A stretch of 28,706 nucleotides of DNA, from positions 1-28,706 of the forward strand of contig DASYRL010000008.1 of assembly GCA_036004445.1 (NCBI GenBank), read 5' to 3'. This document shows positions 1-6,874 of the stretch, piece after piece; position 1 is the first letter of the stretch; every line of letters begins with the position of its first letter. The notes under the pieces were generated by a model, which did not search any database, was not told the origin of the DNA, and saw only the letters and a program-made list of their open reading frames with translations. Source of the stretch: DASXUC01 sp036004445. GTDB lineage: Bacteria; Sysuimicrobiota; Sysuimicrobiia; Sysuimicrobiales; Kaftiobacteriaceae. The position numbers were made by a program, and so were the translations under genes.

Positions 1-124
<124 letters not shown>

Positions 125-157
125 CCTGGTCCCCCTAACCGAAGGTAATCTCTCTAT

Positions 158-2245
158 TTAGGCCTTTGCTCCAACTCCGGCCTTGGTCCGAATTTCCTCG
201 GCGATGCTGGCCGGCACTTCTTCGTAATGCGACGGCTCCATCGTGTGCGTGGCACGGCCCTGCGTGGCCGACCGCAGCGCCGTGGCGTAGCCGAACATCT
301 CGGCGAGCGGCACCAGTGCGCGGATGACCCGGATCGCACCCTGCTGCTCCATCCCCTCGATCCGGCCGCGGCGCGAGGTGAGGTCGCCGATGACGTCGCC
401 CATGTACTGCTCGGGCGTCAGGACCTCGACTTTCATCATCGGCTCCAGCAAGACCGGCCTGGCCCGCTGCATGGCCTCCTTGAAGGCCATCGATCCCGCG
501 ATCTTGAACGCGATCTCGGAGCTGTCGACCTCATGGTAGGAGCCGTCGACCAGGCTGGCGCGGAAGTCCACGACCGGATAGCCGGCCAGTACGCCGCTCT
601 CCGCCGCCTCGCGCACGCCGGCTTCCACCGCCGGGATGAACTCCTGGGGAATGACGCCGCGGGTGATCTCGTCCTCAAATTCGACACCGCTGCCGCGCTC
701 CAAGGCCTCGAGGACCAGCTCCACGTGGCCGTACTGCCCGCGGCCGCCGGTCTGGCGCACGTACTTCTGCTCGGCTCGGGCCGCCTGGCGGATCGTCTCT
801 TTGTAGGCGACCTGCGGCCGGCCGACGTTCGCCTGCACGTTGAACTCGCGCAGCATGCGGTCGACGATGATCTCCAGGTGCAGTTCGCCCATCCCCGCGA
901 TCAGCGTCTGCCCAGTTTCCTGATCGAACCGGACCTTGAACGTGGGATCCTCTTCGGCCAGTTTGGCCAGCGCGACGCCCAGCTTGTCCTCGTCGGCTTT
1001 CGTCTTGGGCTCGACCGCCACGGAGATGACCGGCTCGGGGAACTGCATCGACTCCAGCCGGATGGGGTGCCGCTCGTCGCAGAGCGTATCGCCTGTCGTC
1101 GTGTCTTTCAACCCCACCGCAGCGACGACGTTGCCGGCGAGGACCTCCGGGATGTCCTCGCGGTGGTTCGCGTGCATCTGGAGGATCCGGCTGATCCGTT
1201 CTTTCTTGCGCTTGTTCGCGTTGTACACGTACGATCCAGCCTTGAGCGTTCCGGAATAGACTCGGAAGTACGTCAGCTTGCCCACGTATGGATCGGTCAC
1301 GATCTTGAAGGCGAGGGCGCTGAAGGGCTCGGAAGGATCGGGCCGGCGCTGCTCGGGTTCGTCCGTATCCGGGTTGATGCCCGCCACACCGTGTACGTCG
1401 ATCGGGGACGGCAGGTAGTCCACGACGGCGTCCAGCAGCGGCTGCACGCCCTTGTTGCGGAACGAGCTGCCGGCGAGCACGGGGACGATCTTGTAGGTTA
1501 AGGTCCCCAGCCGCAGCCCCCGGCGGATCTCGTCCTCGGTGAGCGCGTGCCCTTCCAGATACTTGTGGGTGAGCTCGTCGTCCATCTCGGCGGCGGCTTC
1601 CACGATCCGCTCCCGCCACTGCTCGGCGATTTCGACCATGTCGTCGGGAATCGCGGTAATGTCCGAGCGGGTCCCCAAGTCGTCGAGATAGAGAATGGAC
1701 TTCATGCGGATCAGATCGATGACGCCCTGGAAGTTGTCCTCGGCGCCGACCGGCAGTTGCACCGGCACCGCGTTGGCGCCCAGGCGGTCGCGGACCATCT
1801 CCACGGTGCGGAGGAAGTCCGCGCCGGTGCGATCCATCTTATTAATGTAGAGAATGCGGGGAACCTGATACCGGTCGGCCTGCCGCCAGACGGTCTCCGA
1901 CTGGGGCTGGACGCCCTCGACGGCGCTGAGGACGACCACCGCGCCGTCGAGCACGCGCAGCGACCGCTCGACCTCGACCGTGAAGTCGACGTGGCCGGGC
2001 GTGTCGATGATGTTGATGCGGCTGTCGCGCCAGGAGCAGGTGGTGGCCGCCGAGGTAATGGTGATCCCGCGCTCGCGCTCCTGGACCATCCAGTCCATGG
2101 TGGCCGAGCCCTCGTCGACCTCGCCGATCCGGTGGACCCGTCCCGTGTAGAACAGGATGCGTTCCGTGGTCGTGGTCTTCCCGGCGTCGATGTGTGCGAC
2201 GATGCCGATGTTCCGAATCTTGTCCAGCGCTACGGCTGTGGCCAT
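158..2245 (-). CDS. fusA: Elongation factor G
   Basis: EF-G is the GTPase that drives translocation on the ribosome and, with RRF, ribosome recycling. The protein has about 695 residues, the normal length. Visible GTPase motifs are the P-loop AHIDAGKT (about residues 17-24), switch I RERGITI, DTPGHVDF (G3) and NKMD (G4), followed by the usual domains II-V. I prefer the ATG at 2245 (MATAVALDK) or the adjacent ATG at 2248, because GGGAG lies just upstream; an in-frame GTG at 2257 overlaps that ribosome binding site and is less likely. It sits between rpsG and tuf in the str operon. The gap to rpsG is about 115 bases and holds a 7-bp repeat array. Confidence 0.97.
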   Translation of the reverse strand: MATAVALDKIRNIGIVAHIDAGKTTTTERILFYTGRVHRIGEVDEGSATMDWMVQERERGITITSAATTCSWRDSRINIIDTPGHVDFTVEVERSLRVLDGAVVVLSAVEGVQPQSETVWRQADRYQVPRILYINKMDRTGADFLRTVEMVRDRLGANAVPVQLPVGAEDNFQGVIDLIRMKSILYLDDLGTRSDITAIPDDMVEIAEQWRERIVEAAAEMDDELTHKYLEGHALTEDEIRRGLRLGTLTYKIVPVLAGSSFRNKGVQPLLDAVVDYLPSPIDVHGVAGINPDTDEPEQRRPDPSEPFSALAFKIVTDPYVGKLTYFRVYSGTLKAGSYVYNANKRKKERISRILQMHANHREDIPEVLAGNVVAAVGLKDTTTGDTLCDERHPIRLESMQFPEPVISVAVEPKTKADEDKLGVALAKLAEEDPTFKVRFDQETGQTLIAGMGELHLEIIVDRMLREFNVQANVGRPQVAYKETIRQAARAEQKYVRQTGGRGQYGHVELVLEALERGSGVEFEDEITRGVIPQEFIPAVEAGVREAAESGVLAGYPVVDFRASLVDGSYHEVDSSEIAFKIAGSMAFKEAMQRARPVLLEPMMKVEVLTPEQYMGDVIGDLTSRRGRIEGMEQQGAIRVIRALVPLAEMFGYATALRSATQGRATHTMEPSHYEEVPASIAEEIRTKAGVGAKA

Positions 2246-2284
2246 CATTACTCCCACTGAACCCCACTCCTAACTGCGCGAGCC

Positions 2285-2354
2285 GCCAACGGCGAACGGC
2301 GAACGCCTGGCACGCCTGCCCTGACCGTTCCCCGTTCCCCGTTCCCCGTTCCCG
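2285..2354. repeat. 7-bp tandem repeats in inverted arrangement, rpsG/fusA junction
   Basis: On the plus strand two GGCGAAC units (2291-2304, preceded by a degenerate GCCAAC) are followed, after about 22 bases, by four GTTCCCC/GTTCCCG units (2327-2354). The two sets are near reverse complements: each 7-base unit pairs at six positions with one internal mismatch. In the fusA mRNA this would give a hairpin starting a few bases after the rpsG stop codon. Confidence 0.8.
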
Positions 2355-2360
2355 TACTGG

Positions 2361-2834
2361 TCACCATCTGTAGTGTGCGAACGCCTTGTTCGCTTCGGCC
2401 ATGCGGTGCGTGTCCTCGCGCTTCTTCACCGCGCCGCCCTGCCCACCCGAGGCGTCCAGCAGCTCGGCCGCGAGCTTGTCCGCCATGGTGCGCTTGTCCT
2501 TGCGCTGCCGGGAGAAGTCGACCAGCCAGCGCAGGCCCAGTGACATCTTGCGTTCCTGCCGCACCTCGATCGGGACCTGGTAGGTCGCGCCGCCGACGCG
2601 GCGGGGCCGCACTTCAAGGACGGGCATGATGTTGTGCAGCGCGCGGTCCAGCACCTTGACGGGATCCTGGCCGGCCTTCTCCTGCACCTGGTCCAGCGCG
2701 CCGTACACAATGTGCTCGGCCACCGATTTCTTGCCGCGCACCATCACCTTGTTGATGAGGCGCTGCACCATCAGGTTGTTGTAGACCGGGTCGGACCCGA
2801 TCTCTCGCTTGGCAACGGAACCTTTTCTGGGCAT
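2361..2834 (-). CDS. rpsG: Small ribosomal subunit protein uS7
   Basis: uS7 is a primary 16S rRNA-binding protein that nucleates the 30S head and contacts E-site tRNA. The 157-residue product starts MPRKGSVAKRE and ends AHYRW, matching the usual length of about 156. The reading frame runs open further upstream, but those residues translate the intergenic repeat array and do not resemble uS7, so I place the start at the ATG at 2834. The likely Shine-Dalgarno GGGGAG lies inside the last unit of the 9-bp repeat array (2840-2848), so the hairpin formed by that array could hide it. The gene belongs to the str operon between rpsL and fusA. Confidence 0.96.
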   Translation of the reverse strand: MPRKGSVAKREIGSDPVYNNLMVQRLINKVMVRGKKSVAEHIVYGALDQVQEKAGQDPVKVLDRALHNIMPVLEVRPRRVGGATYQVPIEVRQERKMSLGLRWLVDFSRQRKDKRTMADKLAAELLDASGGQGGAVKKREDTHRMAEANKAFAHYRW

Positions 2835-2839
2835 CTCCG

Positions 2840-2927
2840 GTCTCCCCAGTCTTCCCGGTCTTCCCAGTCTTCCCAGCCGCCTGCATTGGACAGGGTAGAC
2901 TGGGCAGACTGGGTAGACCGGGTAGAC
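2840..2927. repeat. 9-bp tandem repeat palindrome, rpsL/rpsG junction
   Basis: Four units of the form GTCTTCCCA (2840-2875, variants GTCTCCCCA and GTCTTCCCG) are followed by a 16-base spacer and four units of the form TGGGTAGAC (2892-2927). The halves are reverse complements apart from one mismatch near the middle of most unit pairs, so the transcript can form a stem of about 36 bp. It fills almost the whole gap between rpsL and rpsG. The same unit recurs at 18112-18263. Confidence 0.9.
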
Positions 2928-2928
2928 G

Positions 2929-3300
2929 TTATTTGGGTTTCTTCGCGCCGTACTTGGACCGGCCGCGCCGACGGTCCGCCACGCCCGCGGAATCGATCGC
3001 CCCACGGATAATGTGGTAGCGGATGCCCGGCAGGTCGCGGACGCGGCCGCCACGGATCAGCACGACCGAGTGCTCCTGCAGGTTGTGGCCGATCCCCGGA
3101 ATGTACGCCGTCACCTCATACCCGTTGGTCAGCCGGACGCGGGCGATTTTCCGCAGCGCCGAGTTCGGCTTCTTCGGGGTCATCGTCCGCACCTGAATGC
3201 AGACCCCCCGCCGCTGCGGGTTCTGTTCCAGGTGGCGGGATTTGCTCTTTCCCCGCACTGGACGCCGGCCGTGCCGGACCAACTGACTGATCGTCGGCAT
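2929..3300 (-). CDS. rpsL: Small ribosomal subunit protein uS12
   Basis: uS12 lines the 30S decoding centre and governs translational accuracy and streptomycin response. The 123-residue product has the conserved MTPKKPNSALRK segment, with Lys43 present. At the second streptomycin site the sequence reads GGRVRDLPG, giving Arg88 (codon CGC at 3039-3037) where most bacteria have Lys. K88R (K87R in E. coli mature numbering) is a known streptomycin-resistance substitution. The ATG at 3300 has a strong GAGGGGG ribosome binding site 6 bases upstream. It is the first classical gene of the str operon, preceded by rplGB and followed by rpsG after the 9-bp repeat palindrome. Confidence 0.97.
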   Translation of the reverse strand: MPTISQLVRHGRRPVRGKSKSRHLEQNPQRRGVCIQVRTMTPKKPNSALRKIARVRLTNGYEVTAYIPGIGHNLQEHSVVLIRGGRVRDLPGIRYHIIRGAIDSAGVADRRRGRSKYGAKKPK

Positions 3301-3517
3301 TCTCTACCCCCTCGTGTTTCAACCGCATCCGACACAGAACAACCCAGGACCCGGCCTCGCCGGGCCTCGGGAGTGGCGCGATTCCACGGCCGCAGGGCCG
3401 GGGTTATCGCTACTGGATCACGTAATGTAATTGCGCTGCGCCATACGCGGCACCGGAGGCTCGGTGCCCTGCGGCGCATCAGAGGGCGGACCGACGTGCT
3501 GCCGCCCCGAGTCGGAA
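3301..3517 (-). promoter_or_regulatory. rplGB-rpsL intergenic leader with hairpins
   Basis: This 217-base gap precedes rpsL. It contains two clean inverted repeats: GGCACCG (3449-3455) with CGGTGCC (3462-3468), and CCCGGC (3350-3355) with GCCGGG (3359-3364). I see no convincing -10/-35 pair and no other gene. It may be a leader or processing region for the str operon; the function is inferred only from position and hairpins. Confidence 0.35.
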
Positions 3518-3790
3518 CTACTGGGACGAAAGTATGGCCGCGGCGGCGGTGCCGACCGCGATCCCGCACGCCCGGCCGAGGCTCCGGCGAGAATCGACCT
3601 CGATCACCTCGAGGCCCCGCTCCCGGGCGGCGGTCAGAACGTCCTCGATCACCCGCCGGTCAGCGTCTTTCGCGACGAATACAACCTGCGCCTGACCTCT
3701 GCCGACCGCCCGCGCCGTCTGGTTCGCGCCGACCGCCTTGAACTCGGCCGCACGCAGCCGTTCCAGCGCGGTGTCAGCCTCATTGGGCAT
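3518..3790 (-). CDS. rplGB: L7Ae/YbxF-family ribosomal-type RNA-binding protein
   Basis: This small protein of the L7Ae/L30e/S12e fold resembles Bacillus YbxF, a kink-turn RNA-binding protein. The product is about 90 residues from the ATG at 3790 (MPNEADTALERLRAAEF). Family features are the GANQTARAVGRG segment, the VVFVAKDADRR strand and the C-terminal LGRACGIAVGTAAAAIL helix, matching the LGKACGIEVGAAAVAI region of YbxF. Upstream in-frame starts would add about 28 unrelated residues, and the Shine-Dalgarno is weak for every candidate. In Bacillus this gene lies between rpoC and rpsL. Here it keeps its place before rpsL, but rpoC is about 4.7 kb away because of insert 2. Its role on the ribosome or on k-turn RNAs is inferred from the family. 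Confidence 0.85.
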   Translation of the reverse strand: MPNEADTALERLRAAEFKAVGANQTARAVGRGQAQVVFVAKDADRRVIEDVLTAARERGLEVIEVDSRRSLGRACGIAVGTAAAAILSSQ

Positions 3791-3851
3791 CGAAGGGCAC
3801 GCAGAACATCGTAACATTTGCGCACGGGGCGTGCAAGGGGTCGGGTGCAGC

Positions 3852-4421
3852 CTACAGTGTCGCGACGGTGCCAAGCATGCGCGTGCCGCGGGCCTTCAAC
3901 GAGCTGATCTGGAACGCATGTCCTGCTTCATGCTCGACGAGGTGGAACACCGCCCACTCCGGGGTGACTTCGTAGTTGACCTCTGCGAAGTCGGGTGGCC
4001 GGCGCAGCCGGCGCCAGTCAACCGGTGGGATGTCCCGCATCTCCTTGAGGAACGCTTCGCGGCTGCGGTCGAGCCGGGCGACGTGCTCGGCGAGCGGCAC
4101 GCCCAGCACGCGAGTCAGGCGTTTGCTATTCGGCTCTCTGCTGTCAAACGGAAAGTCCGGTTGGATCGCCGCCGGCAGCTCGGTCATCCCCTGCACGTCC
4201 CCGAAGAGCCAGCCCATCTCGACATGGGCGATGTGATAGAGGAGCGACCCGATGGCGTTCTCCTGGCCGTCCGGCCCCTCCCAGTCCACCAGCCGCGGGT
4301 CAAGGTCCTTGATGAGACGCATCGTGTAACGGCGCCGCACGTCCTGCAGCGCCCATAGCCAGCGGCCGATGTCCGGATCGAACCCATCCAGCGGAACGAT
4401 TTGCAGTTCCCTCACAGCCAT
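3852..4421 (-). CDS. DinB/YfiT-fold putative metal-dependent protein
   Basis: The 189-residue protein fits the DinB/YfiT-like four-helix-bundle superfamily, unrelated to DinB polymerase IV. Members bind a divalent metal through three histidines, and some are thiol-dependent transferases. Candidate ligands are His63 in LLYHIAHVEMGW and His164 and His168 in HLVEHEAGHAFQI, the expected spacing with a C-terminal HxxxH. The ATG at 4421 has AAAGGA 8 bases upstream. It follows the nucleotidyltransferase gene by 5 bases, so it is almost certainly the last gene of the MATE-nucleotidyltransferase-DinB operon. Thiol-dependent detoxification would suit that context, but the substrate is unknown. Confidence 0.75.
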   Translation of the reverse strand: MAVRELQIVPLDGFDPDIGRWLWALQDVRRRYTMRLIKDLDPRLVDWEGPDGQENAIGSLLYHIAHVEMGWLFGDVQGMTELPAAIQPDFPFDSREPNSKRLTRVLGVPLAEHVARLDRSREAFLKEMRDIPPVDWRRLRRPPDFAEVNYEVTPEWAVFHLVEHEAGHAFQISSLKARGTRMLGTVATL

Positions 4422-4426
4422 CGCAG

Positions 4427-5236
4427 TTATCCTTTCTTTCCAGCGGAGTTGCCGAACGCGATCGACGTCACCACGCGGTCGAGCGCGTCCGGGTACTGGA
4501 GGTCGAAGCTCCCCGCCGCGGCGGGCGCGACACGGCGGTAGGCGATCACCAGCGCGTTGAGGGCTCGGGCGAGATCCGCCGGTTCGAGCCGGCCATAGGT
4601 CGCGTCCAACGCCGCCCGGTCTTCCCCGGGGATCGTGGTCTCCAGCGGCTTCGCCGCGCCGGGCGGAGCGGTCCGATTGTAGTGGTGATCGAGCAGCGTC
4701 TTGACGTGCCGGCGCAAGCGTTCAACGTAGTAACCGGTACTCCACAGGCGGCCCCGCGCCAGCGATTTCGCGGCATACAGGAGTTCCCGCCAGAACCAGA
4801 CCAGCGCCCGGCGAACCTCGTGCCGGCGGTCCTCGTGGCCTGGCGCGAAGTACGGAAAGGTCAGCGACTCCAGCAGGCCCTTCTTGTCGACGAGGGTCTT
4901 GTACGGTCCGCCGTGGATGTGCAGGAAGTTGGACTCCGGAGCCAGCGCCAGCTCGCCGTACGTGCCGTCCTCATAGATGAAGAGCACCATGTCGAAGCCG
5001 AACTCCGAGAAGTCCTCGCTGAACACCGGCGTGCCCAGCCGTCGCATGAACTCCTGCCGCCCATCAAAGAACGGCTTATAGGCGTCCTCGCGCGTGATCA
5101 GGTAGAGATCGAGGTCGGAATGCTCGTCAGCCGTGCCCGAAGCCAGCGATCCCCCGAGGAAGGCGGCGACGACACGGTCATCCGCCCGGCAGGCGGCGGC
5201 GAACCTCTCGACCAGCTCGCTCTGTGGTCGGCCCAT
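4427..5236 (-). CDS. Nucleotidyltransferase of the antibiotic/kanamycin NTase-like superfamily
   Basis: The 269-residue protein carries the pol-beta-type nucleotidyltransferase signature: GGSLASGTADEHSDLDLYL places the GGS at residues 28-30 and the metal-binding Asp pair at Asp41 and Asp43. A third acidic residue is likely Asp82 in FGFDMVLFI. The C-terminal half is helical and may be a substrate or partner domain. Such proteins transfer a nucleotide to small molecules (aminoglycosides, lincosamides) or to proteins and tRNA. I cannot assign the substrate. It sits in an operon between the MATE transporter (19 bases upstream) and the DinB-fold gene (5 bases downstream). Proximity to a drug-efflux family makes drug modification a reasonable but unproven guess. 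The ATG at 5236 has no clear ribosome binding site and may be translationally coupled. Confidence 0.78.
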   Translation of the reverse strand: MGRPQSELVERFAAACRADDRVVAAFLGGSLASGTADEHSDLDLYLITREDAYKPFFDGRQEFMRRLGTPVFSEDFSEFGFDMVLFIYEDGTYGELALAPESNFLHIHGGPYKTLVDKKGLLESLTFPYFAPGHEDRRHEVRRALVWFWRELLYAAKSLARGRLWSTGYYVERLRRHVKTLLDHHYNRTAPPGAAKPLETTIPGEDRAALDATYGRLEPADLARALNALVIAYRRVAPAAAGSFDLQYPDALDRVVTSIAFGNSAGKKG

Positions 5237-5255
5237 ACCAGTTTGACGTAGCTGC

Positions 5256-6722
5256 CTATACGGTCTTCAGCTTCCACTTCCCTCGTCTGAAGATGATGGC
5301 GCTGACCACCGCCAGCGACGAGTAGGAAATCGCCATCGCGGCAAACACTCCCAGCGGGCCGAGGCCGGTACGCGTCGCGAGCACGTACGCCAGCGGCAGC
5401 TCGAACAGCCAGAAGACGAACAGGTTGATCACGGTCGGCGTCCACGTGTCGCCGGCGCCGTTGAACGACTGGGTGAGCACCATGCCGTAGGCATAGAAGA
5501 GAAATCCGGCGCTGACGATACGCAGGCCCCAGACGCCGTAGCGGTGCACGGCCGGATCGGTGCTGAACAGTCCGATGATCCGCGGCGCGAACAGCATGAA
5601 GACCACGCCCAGCGCCCCCAGGAAGAGCAGATTGTAGAAGGCGGACTGCCACACCGCCCGCTCGGCCCGGTCAGGCCGGCGGGCTCCCAGGTTCTGGCCA
5701 ACCATGGTCGCCGCCGCGTTGCTGATGCCCCACGACGGCAGCAGCGCAAAGATGACCAGCCGGAACGCAATCGTGTAGCCGGCCAGCGCCGCGCTGCCGA
5801 ACGAGGCGATGATCCGCACCAGACCCACGTAGCTCGCCATCCCGACCATGACCTGAAACGCCGCCGGGCCCGACAGCCGCAGCAGGGTCACCATCGTCTG
5901 CAGGTGCAGTTTAACCGCCCGCAGCGGCAGCCTGATCCGGCCGCGTCCCCGGGTCAGCGTGAGCAGCTGAACACCAACGGCCAATCCACGGCCGATGGTG
6001 GTCGCCACGGCCGCGCCGGTCACCCCCAACTCCGGGAACGGCCCGATGCCAAAGATGAACATCGGGCCAAGCACGATGTTGATCGCGTTGCCGAACCACA
6101 GCACGCGCATCGCGATCGCCGCATCGCCGGCCCCCCGGAAGATCGCGTTGATCACGAACAGCAGCACGATGATGACGTTGCCGCCGAGCATGACGCGGGT
6201 GAACGTGGCGCCGCGAGCGACGACAGCCGGCGAGGCGCCCATCAGCGTGAGCAGGTCGGCCGCGTAGCGCACGCCGAGGACACCGATGACGATCGAGATG
6301 ACCACGGCCATGGCGATTGCCTGCACCGCCGCGAGCCCCGCCCCTTCCAGGTTGCGCTCGCCGACGCGCCGCGCCACCAGCGCCATCGCCCCGATCGACA
6401 GACCCATCGCCAGTGTGTAGATCAGCGTGAGCATCGACTCGGTCAGCCCGACGGTGGCGACCGCGTCCGCCCCCAGGCGCGCCACCCAGAACACGTCCGC
6501 GACCGCGAAGATCGACTCCATGATCATTTCCAGAACCATGGGGACGGCCAGCATGAAGATCGCCCGCCCGATCGGCGCGGTCGTGTAGTCGAGAGACGAG
6601 CCGCGGACGGCATCGCGGAGGGACTTCCAGAAACCATCAACCCGGACTGACGGCGCGAGCGGAGCACCGGCAGAGAGCGCTTCTGCCGTGGATTCGTACT
6701 GATCCGGGATCTGTTCTGCCAT
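5256..6722 (-). CDS. MATE-family multidrug/Na+ (or H+) antiporter
   Basis: This 488-residue integral membrane protein matches the MATE (MatE/NorM-like) family in length and pattern: about 12 hydrophobic segments in two similar halves after a hydrophilic N-terminus of about 50 residues. Recognisable segments include MLAVPMVLEMIMESIFAVAD at the first helix, NAIFRGAGDAAIAM, and the second-half equivalents SNAAATMVGQNLGARRPDRA and TQSFNGAGDTWTP. The family exports cationic drugs and toxic metabolites using ion gradients. The ATG at 6722 has GAGG with a 6-base spacer and is the start of a three-gene minus-strand operon. The gene lies in insert 2 between rpoC and rpsL, an unusual place for a transporter. 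The substrate cannot be read from sequence. Confidence 0.92.
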   Translation of the reverse strand: MAEQIPDQYESTAEALSAGAPLAPSVRVDGFWKSLRDAVRGSSLDYTTAPIGRAIFMLAVPMVLEMIMESIFAVADVFWVARLGADAVATVGLTESMLTLIYTLAMGLSIGAMALVARRVGERNLEGAGLAAVQAIAMAVVISIVIGVLGVRYAADLLTLMGASPAVVARGATFTRVMLGGNVIIVLLFVINAIFRGAGDAAIAMRVLWFGNAINIVLGPMFIFGIGPFPELGVTGAAVATTIGRGLAVGVQLLTLTRGRGRIRLPLRAVKLHLQTMVTLLRLSGPAAFQVMVGMASYVGLVRIIASFGSAALAGYTIAFRLVIFALLPSWGISNAAATMVGQNLGARRPDRAERAVWQSAFYNLLFLGALGVVFMLFAPRIIGLFSTDPAVHRYGVWGLRIVSAGFLFYAYGMVLTQSFNGAGDTWTPTVINLFVFWLFELPLAYVLATRTGLGPLGVFAAMAISYSSLAVVSAIIFRRGKWKLKTV

Positions 6723-6818
6723 CGATTACCTCAAGGGAAATTCCTACTACCATAACATGTCTGCAAACGTCAGGCTACCGAACAACATTCCTGAGGGATT
6801 GGGTGCTGTACGGTACGA

Positions 6819-6858
6819 GGGGGCGGCCTCTCGCTACGAGTCGGGCGGCTCGGACTGA
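6819..6858 (-). repeat. 40-bp inverted repeat, left copy
   Basis: This stretch is the reverse complement of 8310-8349 with 37 of 40 positions identical. It lies 16 bases past the stop codon of the secreted-protein gene. Each copy has a small palindromic core (ACTCG-N3-CGAGT type) flanked by GGCCGCCC-like arms. It could be an end of a small element or a paired intergenic hairpin; no target-site duplication is evident. Confidence 0.8.
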
Positions 6859-6874
6859 CTGGAAATGAGATGGG

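Noticed and set aside
3852..4421. DinB polymerase IV
   Set aside because: The name refers to the DinB/YfiT helical-bundle fold; the 189-residue protein has histidine metal ligands and no polymerase motifs.
4427..5236. Naming the nucleotidyltransferase as a specific aminoglycoside or lincosamide resistance enzyme
   Set aside because: Only the superfamily signature is visible; nothing in the sequence fixes the substrate.
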